Shown: positions 1-5,618 of the stretch, piece after piece
How the letters are laid out: each line of letters begins with the position of its first letter
Numbering within the stretch: position 1 is the first letter of the stretch
Assembly (NCBI GenBank): GCA_051881635.1
Contig: JBJEQG010000025.1
Coordinates: 1-5,623, forward strand
DNA from: JBJEQG01 sp051881635
Lineage (GTDB): Bacteria > Bacillota > Clostridia > Oscillospirales > Acutalibacteraceae
Reading direction: 5' to 3'
Length of the DNA stretch: 5,623 nucleotides
Program-made: the position numbers and the translations under genes
The notes under the pieces: model-generated
What the model was told of the DNA's origin: nothing
Database searches by the model: none
What the model saw: the letters and a program-made list of their open reading frames with translations, nothing else

Positions 1-5
1 AAAAC

Positions 6-13
6 GAAAGGGG
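6..13 (+). promoter_or_regulatory. Ribosome binding site of the lipase gene
   Basis: A GAAAGGGG purine run ends 8 bases before the ATG at 22, the usual spacing for a Shine-Dalgarno site. It supports the ATG at 22, which also gives a proper signal peptide. The promoter of this gene lies outside the window. Confidence 0.75.
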
Positions 14-21
14 TTTTCAAA

Positions 22-2043
22 ATGAAAGTTAAAGCTACAACCTTAAAAAGAAAAATAATCGCAACAGCTTTGGCAGCAACCTGTGTTTTGTCCACTGTAT
101 CAATGGCAATTACAGTAAATGCAGCAGAAAATACATCAACAATTTCAAGTTCGGAAAACATATTATCAAACATTATTACGGGAGAATTCCATTATCCGTC
201 AATCTCTGATAATTCAAAAGATGTTTCCGAAAAATTCTATTACAGTGACAACTACTTTGATGAGTCCGCTTATAAATATAACAAAAGCCTTGCTACCATG
301 TCACTGTGTATGGAACTTGCCGCATGGCCAAGCAACAAAGAGCCTATGACAACAGAGGGTTATCAGAACAAAAGCCGCAATTTCAAAGAATTGTGCAATA
401 AACTGAATTTCACTGATGTAGAAGTAAACGAAGGCTATAAATCAAAGCCTACCGATAATTCAATAGGTGTCGCTGTCGCAAACAAAAAAATCATTTCTAA
501 CGGAGAAAAATACAATCTTGTAGTCGTTGCTTTAAGAGGTGGCGGTTACGAAAGCGAATGGGCATCTAACTTCATTTTGGGAATGTCAAATCAGCATAAA
601 GGCTTTAACGATGCCAGCAATCAAACAGTAGAATTCGTAAATGACTATCTTTCCCGTCATGTCGAGGGCAAAACAAAACTTTGGATTGTCGGTTACAGTC
701 GTGGCGGTGCTGTTGCAGGCCTTACGGGCAAATGGTATGATGATAACATTTATTCCATAAACAATGATACATACAGCATTGACAGAGATGATATTTATAC
801 ATATACTTTTGAAGCACCACAAGGTGCAATGAAAAACGATGTAAAGAACGCAAACGGTTCTTCAAAAGAAATCTACAATAACATTCATAATATCGTCAAC
901 CCTGCTGATGTTGTAACAAAAGTCGGACCGTCTGCATGGGGTTTCGCAAGACCGGGAAATGATTTCATTCTGCCGTCAGACAAAAACGATTCAACTTATG
1001 AAAAACTCAAAAACAATATGCTTTTAAAATTGTCTTCCCTTAATAACAAAGTTGCATACAAAGTTGATGACTTCAAAAACGAAGCTCTGTCAGGTCTTAG
1101 TGTTGTAGCCGATACTAAGGAAGTTCTTACACAAGCACAATTTCTTAATAAATTTGTAAATATACTTGCCGAAAAAATCGGTTCTCGTTACGATTATGTA
1201 AAGCAATATGAACAGGCATTGTCCTATCTTGCTAAACTTTACATGGGCAATGACAGCGAAAAAACCGATATTTTGACCAACAGCCTGATGAACAAAGTTT
1301 TAAACAACAAATTCAGCCTTATAACAGACACACTGTTTTCATCAAGTGCAGATACTTTAACAGGTTTCATCTGTGACAGCCTGAAAGAAGCCGGTATTCC
1401 CTATGATAGTCAAATGGTTAATTCCGTTGCAAAGGTTGCCTCAAATCTGGTTTTAAAAATTGCAACTTCTCACCCTGAATACACTATTACATTGATTGAC
1501 CACATTTCAAATATCGGAAACACACACGCTCCTGAAATCTGCATGGCATGGCTTATGTCTTTTGACAAGAATTACGGTCATACTGAAACAACAACCGAAG
1601 AAAATGGCATAAAAGTTACTTTTAAATCCAATAAAATGGACGGAAGAATTGATAACGGTATATTCAGAATTGAAGGTCAAATAATAAACGGTTACAATGC
1701 GAACGGCAAACCTATTTATGAAAATTACTCATATTCATTAAACCTCAGAGGAACAAACACATCAGAATTAATGCTCCCTGCAAATCTTGATTTATCAAAA
1801 ACAAGAATCATATTTGACTATAACGGTGTTTGTAAAGATTCTTTCAAATATGGTGTTTATGACCTTTCAAATCTTGATTCCAATACGACCAATCTTCAAT
1901 TAGAACTTGAAGGCTCAACTAAAACTTGGGGCGGATATTATGTTGAAGGCAGAGTATGGACGGACAATCCGAATTTCAGCCATGCAAAATCCACATTATT
2001 CTATTGCTATGACGGTGCTAAAAAAACCACAGACAAGCCGTAA
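22..2043 (+). CDS. Secreted class 3-type lipase with a C-terminal cytolysin domain-4-like domain
   Basis: Predicted extracellular alpha/beta-hydrolase that should cleave acyl esters of lipids; the substrate (triglyceride, phospholipid or other) cannot be read from sequence. Seen: a Sec signal peptide at residues 1-34 (KRK, hydrophobic stretch, likely cleavage VNA|AE); an oxyanion-region motif VVALRGGGY around 168-176; the nucleophile elbow GYSRGG with Ser226; the Asp motif VNPADVV with Asp296; and the likely catalytic His502 in THAPEICMAWL. The order Ser-Asp-His is that of the Lipase_3 family. About 200 residues, mostly helical-looking, lie between Asp296 and His502 and may form a lid or cap. 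After a Thr/Glu-rich linker (521-529), residues 530-673 form a separate domain homologous to the C-terminus of the cytolysin encoded next door, ending with WGGYYVE and an LFY tail. There is no LPXTG anchor, so it is probably released. The gene ends in tandem TAA stops and its own terminator. Inference: the C-terminal domain brings the lipase to a membrane surface. The lipase fold is well supported; the target is unknown. Confidence 0.87.
   Translation: MKVKATTLKRKIIATALAATCVLSTVSMAITVNAAENTSTISSSENILSNIITGEFHYPSISDNSKDVSEKFYYSDNYFDESAYKYNKSLATMSLCMELAAWPSNKEPMTTEGYQNKSRNFKELCNKLNFTDVEVNEGYKSKPTDNSIGVAVANKKIISNGEKYNLVVVALRGGGYESEWASNFILGMSNQHKGFNDASNQTVEFVNDYLSRHVEGKTKLWIVGYSRGGAVAGLTGKWYDDNIYSINNDTYSIDRDDIYTYTFEAPQGAMKNDVKNANGSSKEIYNNIHNIVNPADVVTKVGPSAWGFARPGNDFILPSDKNDSTYEKLKNNMLLKLSSLNNKVAYKVDDFKNEALSGLSVVADTKEVLTQAQFLNKFVNILAEKIGSRYDYVKQYEQALSYLAKLYMGNDSEKTDILTNSLMNKVLNNKFSLITDTLFSSSADTLTGFICDSLKEAGIPYDSQMVNSVAKVASNLVLKIATSHPEYTITLIDHISNIGNTHAPEICMAWLMSFDKNYGHTETTTEENGIKVTFKSNKMDGRIDNGIFRIEGQIINGYNANGKPIYENYSYSLNLRGTNTSELMLPANLDLSKTRIIFDYNGVCKDSFKYGVYDLSNLDSNTTNLQLELEGSTKTWGGYYVEGRVWTDNPNFSHAKSTLFYCYDGAKKTTDKP
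1609..2040 (+). other. Cytolysin domain-4-like C-terminal domain of the lipase
   Basis: Residues 530-673 of the lipase align by eye over their whole length with residues 398-555 of the neighbouring cytolysin. Shared landmarks in order are: VT; GR followed by G.F.I.G; the NG..IY turn; PAN(L/V)D; FDY(N/S)G; YDL; LQL; WGGYYVE followed by VW; and LFY..D.GA.K. This matches the position of the beta-sandwich domain 4 that binds membranes in cholesterol-dependent cytolysins. The homology between the two neighbours is directly visible; the membrane-binding role is inferred from the cytolysin family. Confidence 0.82.
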
Positions 2044-2084
2044 TAAATAATTTCCAAAGAAACGGGACAATCAATAATATCGAC

Positions 2085-2129
2085 AAACAAATGGTACAGT
2101 GGCAAAAGCCCTTGTACCATTTGTTTTTT
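2085..2129 (+). terminator. Intrinsic terminator after the lipase gene
   Basis: The arm AACAAATGGTAC (2086-2097) pairs perfectly with GTACCATTTGTT (2114-2125). The hairpin continues inward through a small internal loop to a GGC-AAAA-GCC tip (2101-2110). The T-run 2124-2129 follows. The position, 40 bases after the tandem stop codons, makes it the end of the lipase transcript. It implies that the cytolysin gene usually needs its own promoter, though read-through is possible. Confidence 0.88.
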
Positions 2130-2235
2130 ATAAAATACTGAAATATATTTGAAAATCAGCGTGGAAATTTTCGTGGTTATTCGTATATATTATTGAAGGC
2201 ACACAAAAAACAAAAAGTGCTAAAATAAAAAAATT
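2130..2235 (+). promoter_or_regulatory. Probable promoter region of the cytolysin gene, core elements not resolved
   Basis: This very AT-rich stretch lies between the lipase terminator and the cytolysin ribosome site, so a promoter is expected here. Candidate -10 elements are TATATT (2186-2191) and an extended-type TGCTAAAAT (2218-2226), but neither has a convincing -35 at 16-18 bases. Upstream, GAAAAT (2151-2156) and ATTTTC (2167-2172) form a short inverted repeat, and CGTGG occurs twice 12 bases apart (2160 and 2172). These could be operator half-sites or chance. Confidence 0.35.
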
Positions 2236-2240
2236 GGAGG
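2236..2240 (+). promoter_or_regulatory. Ribosome binding site of the cytolysin gene
   Basis: A full GGAGG core, continuing as GGAGGTAA, lies 9 bases before the ATG at 2250. It is close to the ideal Shine-Dalgarno sequence, fixes the start codon and suggests strong translation. Confidence 0.9.
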
Positions 2241-2249
2241 TAATCAATT

Positions 2250-3917
2250 ATGACAAAAACTAAAATGAAAACAAGAGTAGCAGCGATTTTGGCAGCAATG
2301 GTTTGTGCAACATCAGTAGTAGGAATGGGAACAACCGCTTTTGCGGCAAGTCCCGATACACCCACTTCCGTATCATCATCAGTTCAATTTAGCAGCCGAG
2401 AAGAACTCAGCGACTATATCTACAAGCAGATTGAATACAACAAGACGAATCTTTCAAAAGCTATTTATAATCAGCAGCAATACAAAAAATATGACTTATC
2501 CGGCAATACTTTGACAGTTGCCCAGATTACAGAAAAATCATTAGACCAAAGAACATCGGATTTTTCAGTTATGGACGACATTAAATCAGTTACATATCCC
2601 GGTTCACTCATTAAAATCAATGAAGATTTTGCAAACGGTACGCCGAGCAAAATCTCAGTAAAAAGAAATGAAATGAATTTCTCCGTTGACTGTGGAAGAA
2701 AAAAATGCACATTTACCGCAATTCCTCAAACTGAGGGCGATATACTTGAAAAAGTAAATGAAATTATTGATGATTACAGTGACCATGATGTTCCTGCCCA
2801 GATTGTAACAAGTTTTGTAAAGGCATCAAGCTCAGAACAGGTTAAAGCGGAACTCAATGTAAGTGCAGATATACTCAAAAAATTGAATATCAATTTTGAG
2901 GCTGACCACAAAAATCAGGAAACTTCGTATATCATCAGATTCAGACAGGTTTACTATACCGTTTCCGCCGACCGCCCCGATAATGCGGAAGATGTTTTTG
3001 CAGACTCGGTTACAAAACAAATCCTTATGAGAGAAGGCGTTAATTCCGATAACGCTCCCGCATATATTTCAAGCGTAAGCTACGGAAGAGATATATATGT
3101 TGTTCTCAAAACATCAAAAAGCAACACATCTATTAAAGCGGCAGAAAAACTTGAAGCATGCTCATTTAGTATTGAGGCAAAACAGGAATGGAAACAGGCA
3201 TTGGCAAACTGCTCTGTAAATATGATTATTCTTGGTGGTTCATCTGAGGGTGCAAAGGATATCATGAACATCAAAGATTATGACTCATTTATAAACAGTG
3301 TTGGCAAAGAATTAAAGTTCTCAAAGGCTACATGTGCTTATCCTCTCAGCTATACAGCAAGATATCTTGGAACAAATAAGTATGTGGAAACAAAAACAGC
3401 AGTCAGTTATTCAGAAGTTAAATACCGTACATCAAGCGAAATTCCCGTTACTCTTGATTTATACGGTATGTGGGGCAGAGTTAAAAGCGGTAAATTCAAG
3501 ATAAGCGGTAAATGCATTACTGATGTTGACGATAACGGCAACTTTATCTACGGCACATATTACTGCAAGGAATATAATTTTGAGAATAACGGCTCAAGAA
3601 AAACAGTAAATATATCAATTCCTGCAAATGTTGACCCTACAACAATTAAAATCAAATTTGATTATTCAGGAACAATGGATTGCTATTTCGCTCAGGACGA
3701 ATACGACCTTGGAGCTTATCTTAGAGCAAATCCTAATGAATCAATAGATTCCTTGGTTCTTCAGCTATCAAGCTCAGCCAGATGGTGGGGCGGATATTAT
3801 GTCGAGGCATCAGTCTGGAAGAACAAGGAACTTAGCGATTGCAATACTGGCGAGAGCTATGTGAAAAGTGATAAAGATTATCTCTTCTATACTTGGGATT
3901 GCGGAGCAAGAAAGTAA
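2250..3917 (+). CDS. Secreted cholesterol-dependent cytolysin family (thiol-activated cytolysin) pore-forming protein
   Basis: Family role: soluble monomers bind a membrane through domain 4, form a ring and insert beta-hairpins from domain 3 to make a large pore. Seen: a signal peptide at 1-32 (cleavage AFA|AS). Blocks typical of the family follow in order: IEYNK (61-65); TYPGSL with IKINEDF..GTPSKISVKR (115-139); Q(I/V)xYTVSAD.P...D.F.DSVT (233-255); VSYGRDIYV (276-284), matching the family's VAYGRTIYV; the glycine pair ILGG (327-330) expected at the hinge of the pore-forming sheet; and YPLSYTARYL (364-373). These match perfringolysin O, as I remember it, through domains 1-3. Domain 4 begins near 398. 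Anchored on IKIK (466-469) and EYDL (484-487), the segment replacing the classical ECTGLAWEWWR undecapeptide is about three residues shorter and has no Trp. The WG pair near the C-terminus is followed by GYY instead of the Thr-Leu cholesterol pair. A tail of about 32 residues extends past the usual end; 555 residues compares with about 500 for perfringolysin O. The next gene upstream is a lipase carrying a related domain 4. Family membership is strongly supported; cholesterol binding is doubtful. Confidence 0.88.
   Translation: MTKTKMKTRVAAILAAMVCATSVVGMGTTAFAASPDTPTSVSSSVQFSSREELSDYIYKQIEYNKTNLSKAIYNQQQYKKYDLSGNTLTVAQITEKSLDQRTSDFSVMDDIKSVTYPGSLIKINEDFANGTPSKISVKRNEMNFSVDCGRKKCTFTAIPQTEGDILEKVNEIIDDYSDHDVPAQIVTSFVKASSSEQVKAELNVSADILKKLNINFEADHKNQETSYIIRFRQVYYTVSADRPDNAEDVFADSVTKQILMREGVNSDNAPAYISSVSYGRDIYVVLKTSKSNTSIKAAEKLEACSFSIEAKQEWKQALANCSVNMIILGGSSEGAKDIMNIKDYDSFINSVGKELKFSKATCAYPLSYTARYLGTNKYVETKTAVSYSEVKYRTSSEIPVTLDLYGMWGRVKSGKFKISGKCITDVDDNGNFIYGTYYCKEYNFENNGSRKTVNISIPANVDPTTIKIKFDYSGTMDCYFAQDEYDLGAYLRANPNESIDSLVLQLSSSARWWGGYYVEASVWKNKELSDCNTGESYVKSDKDYLFYTWDCGARK
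3441..3914 (+). other. Divergent domain 4 plus C-terminal tail of the cytolysin
   Basis: Residues 398-555 occupy the place of the receptor-binding beta-sandwich of cholesterol-dependent cytolysins. The undecapeptide position reads FDYSGTMDCYFAQD (470-483), and the aromatic-rich segment RWWGGYYVEASVW (511-523) lies where the family's last loop and strand should be. The remaining tail (524-555) ends in LFYTWDCGARK. The closest visible relative is the lipase C-terminus next door, not the classical toxins, so the two domains probably share a ligand. Confidence 0.78.
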
Positions 3918-3960
3918 TAGACTTCCTTACAATTCATACGGTTAATCTTCAAATCCTATC

Positions 3961-4007
3961 ATAAAAAACAAAGGCAGTCTGAACATAAGTTTCGGACTGC
4001 CTTTGTT
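3961..4007. terminator. Bidirectional terminator hairpin after the cytolysin gene
   Basis: AACAAAGGCAGTCTGAA (3967-3983) pairs with TTCGGACTGCCTTTGTT (3991-4007), with one G-T pair and a 7-base loop, giving about 17 base pairs. On the plus strand the T-rich end of the stem (TTTGTT) is the only T-tract, so termination there may be moderate. On the minus strand the stem is followed by T6, a good intrinsic terminator and a backup for murA transcripts. It starts about 45 bases after the cytolysin stop. Confidence 0.82.
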
Positions 4008-4033
4008 ATGTACAAAGATATTATTAGAAAATC

Positions 4034-4083
4034 AAAAAAATCAGCACAGGCTCACTGTATGACAACAGCGAACCTGTGCTTTT
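4034..4083 (-). terminator. Intrinsic terminator of murA
   Basis: AGCACAGG (4043-4050) pairs with CCTGTGCT (4073-4080). The stem continues with two mismatches through CTGT/ACAG to a 6-base loop near 4059-4064. On the minus strand the stem is followed, after two bases, by a run of seven T's (4034-4040), a textbook intrinsic terminator about 50 bases after the murA stop. On the plus strand there is only a TTTT tail, so it may also stop read-through from the cytolysin side. Confidence 0.87.
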
Positions 4084-4127
4084 AATTGTAAAATACAAAG
4101 GATAATCAAAATATCCTCTAAAAATTT

Positions 4128-5408
4128 TTAAGCTGTTTGTGTTGTGCCGTCAGGCTTTGTAATACGGCGAATATCTGCACCGATTGCCGAAAGTTTTTCG
4201 ACAATATCTTCATAACCTCTTTCGATATATTGAATATCCTCAATATAGGTTGTGCCTTTTGCCGCCAAAGCCGCAATCACCATTGCCGCTCCCGCACGCA
4301 AATCAACCGCTTTTACGGGTGCTGCCGTCAACTGTTCCACGCCCTGAATAACGGCTGTTTTTCCGTCAACGGAAATTTCCGCTCCCATACGGCGAAGTTC
4401 CTCAACATAGCGAAAACGGTTATCCCATACAGACTCCGTAACAATACTTGTGCCGTTCGCCAAAGACAAAACCGCTGCAAGCTGTGGCTGCATATCTGTT
4501 GGGAAGCCCGGGTGCGGTAAAGTTTTGAGGTTGCACCGCAGTGGTCTTTTGGTGCTGATGACACGAACCGCATCGTCATATTCCTCAACCGTAACACCCA
4601 TTTCCCTAATCTTTGCGGTAATGGATTCAATATGCTTTGTAATGACATTCTTAATCAGTACATCACCACCGGCAGCCGCTACTGCCGCCATGTATGTACC
4701 CGCCTCGATTTGGTCGGGTATAATGGTGTAGCTTGTGCCGTGCAGATGTTTAACGCCCGTAATCTTGATAATATCCGTACCCGCACCACGAATATCCGCT
4801 CCCATAGAGTTGAGGAAATTTGCCAAATCCACAACATGAGGTTCTCTTGCGGCATTTTCTATAACGGTCTTGCCTTCGGCTTTTACGGCGGCAAGCATGA
4901 TATTCATTGTTGCACCGACAGTGACAACATCAAGATAAATGCGACTGCCGACAAGTTTTTCCGCCCTGACATTTATCATACCGTTGGAAACACTGTGTTC
5001 CGCACCCAAAGCCGCAAAACCTTTCAAATGCTGGTCAATCGGACGCACACCGAAATTACAGCCTCCCGGCAAGGCAACCTCTGCCCGTGAGAACTTACCG
5101 AGTAATGCTCCCAAAAGATAATAGGACGCCCGCATATATCGTACCAAATCATAGGAGGCAACCGGCTTTTGTATGTGTGTGGCATCAATCTCCAATGTTG
5201 TCTTATTCAATCTTTTAACAGTCGCACCCATTTCCGACAGGATTTCGCACATAAGCATAACATCAGATATATTGGGGACATTTTCAATACGGCATATACC
5301 GTCAGACAAAATAGCGGCAGGAATAATCGCCACAGCCGCATTTTTTGCACCGCTGACCGTAACTTCACCATACAGTTTATTTCCGCCGTTGATTACAAAT
5401 TTATCCAA
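4128..5408 (-). CDS. murA: UDP-N-acetylglucosamine 1-carboxyvinyltransferase (MurA)
   Basis: Cytoplasmic enzyme that transfers enolpyruvate from phosphoenolpyruvate to UDP-GlcNAc, the first committed step of peptidoglycan synthesis and the target of fosfomycin. Numbered from the TTG at 5408 (426 residues), the family residues are: SGAKNA with Lys22-Asn23; LPGGCNFGVRP with catalytic Cys117 (Cys115 in E. coli) and Arg122; GFPTDMQPQ with Asp305; DLRAGAA with Asp369 and Arg371; and IERGYE with Arg397. Cys at the catalytic site means fosfomycin sensitivity is expected for the enzyme itself. The TTG is preferred over the upstream GTG (5429) because AGGGAG (5418-5423) sits 9 bases before the TTG, inside the longer frame, and because MDKFVINGG then begins just where MurA proteins normally begin. 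Many Firmicutes carry two MurA paralogs; I cannot tell which this is. It runs toward the toxin genes and has its own promoter and terminator, so it is not in their operon. Confidence 0.97.
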   Translation of the reverse strand: MDKFVINGGNKLYGEVTVSGAKNAAVAIIPAAILSDGICRIENVPNISDVMLMCEILSEMGATVKRLNKTTLEIDATHIQKPVASYDLVRYMRASYYLLGALLGKFSRAEVALPGGCNFGVRPIDQHLKGFAALGAEHSVSNGMINVRAEKLVGSRIYLDVVTVGATMNIMLAAVKAEGKTVIENAAREPHVVDLANFLNSMGADIRGAGTDIIKITGVKHLHGTSYTIIPDQIEAGTYMAAVAAAGGDVLIKNVITKHIESITAKIREMGVTVEEYDDAVRVISTKRPLRCNLKTLPHPGFPTDMQPQLAAVLSLANGTSIVTESVWDNRFRYVEELRRMGAEISVDGKTAVIQGVEQLTAAPVKAVDLRAGAAMVIAALAAKGTTYIEDIQYIERGYEDIVEKLSAIGADIRRITKPDGTTQTA

Positions 5409-5533
5409 TAGATAACACTCCCTGCTCACCTAAAAATAGGGGATATACACCCTTGCCCGCAAACAGAGTTTTCCGTATGCACAAGGCTTTATATCTATAA
5501 TTTCTTATCCTGATTTTAAATTTTTTTCCAACC
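5409..5533 (-). other. Long 5' leader of murA
   Basis: The inferred untranslated leader is AT-rich near its start and holds a short complementary pair, CCTTG/CAAGG (5451-5455 with 5482-5486), and a TTTTT run (5432-5436, minus strand) before the ribosome site. I recognise no known riboswitch or T-box in it. The structure is too weak to claim attenuation. Confidence 0.4.
5418..5423 (-). promoter_or_regulatory. Ribosome binding site that sets the murA start at TTG
   Basis: AGGGAG on the minus strand ends 9 bases before the TTG at 5408. It lies within the seven-codon extension that would be made from the GTG at 5429, and that GTG has no comparable purine-rich site at the right distance. Confidence 0.8.
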
Positions 5534-5539
5534 TGTTTG

Positions 5540-5568
5540 ATAATAATACAAAGTGACAGGATTGTCAA
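5540..5568 (-). promoter_or_regulatory. murA: Sigma-A-type promoter of murA
   Basis: On the minus strand a perfect -35 TTGACA (5568 down to 5563) is followed after exactly 17 bases by the -10 TATTAT (5545 down to 5540). Transcription should begin near 5533, giving a leader of about 125 bases before the TTG start. The strength fits an essential housekeeping gene. Confidence 0.9.
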
Positions 5569-5618
5569 GAAAAGTTGCGTTATTGTAACCAAATTTCCAA
5601 TGCGTTTTTTGTCACTTT
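5550..5618. repeat. Spaced inverted repeat flanking the murA -35 region
   Basis: AAAGTGACA (5550-5558) and TGTCACTTT (5610-5618) are perfect 9-base inverted copies, 51 bases apart. The inner copy lies in the spacer between -35 and -10 and the other about 40 bases upstream of the -35. This arrangement would suit a DNA-looping repressor, but a chance repeat cannot be excluded. The rest of 5569-5623 shows no gene. Confidence 0.45.

Noticed and set aside
22..2043. Cell-wall anchoring of the lipase or the cytolysin
   Set aside because: No LPXTG motif with hydrophobic C-terminal tail, no SLH or choline-binding repeats, and no transmembrane segment after the signal peptide in either protein.
2130..2235. 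VirR/LytTR-type boxes, as found before the perfringolysin gene of Clostridium perfringens
   Set aside because: The only direct repeat seen (CGTGG, 12 bases apart) has neither the expected motif nor the roughly two-turn spacing of such boxes.
2177..2365. Minus-strand open frame of 62 codons over the cytolysin start
   Set aside because: It lies across the cytolysin promoter region, ribosome site and signal-peptide coding. Its hydrophobic look is the reverse reading of the signal peptide, and it has no convincing ribosome site.
22..3917. Toxin-immunity or antibacterial delivery module
   Set aside because: No immunity-like small gene, no specialised secretion signal or polymorphic-toxin repeat. 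Both proteins simply carry Sec signal peptides.
4137..5415. Several plus-strand open frames opposite murA, up to 152 codons
   Set aside because: All lie within the complete murA reading frame on the other strand. Their Cys/Arg/His-rich composition is typical of antisense shadows, and no family is recognised.
5409..5533. Riboswitch or T-box in the murA leader
   Set aside because: No recognisable T-box sequence, no strong terminator hairpin, and only short pairings. The leader length alone is not enough.
5401..5592. Minus-strand open frame of 63 codons upstream of murA
   Set aside because: It begins upstream of the murA -35 box, runs through the promoter and overlaps the murA start. Nothing suggests it is translated; it is better explained as promoter and leader.
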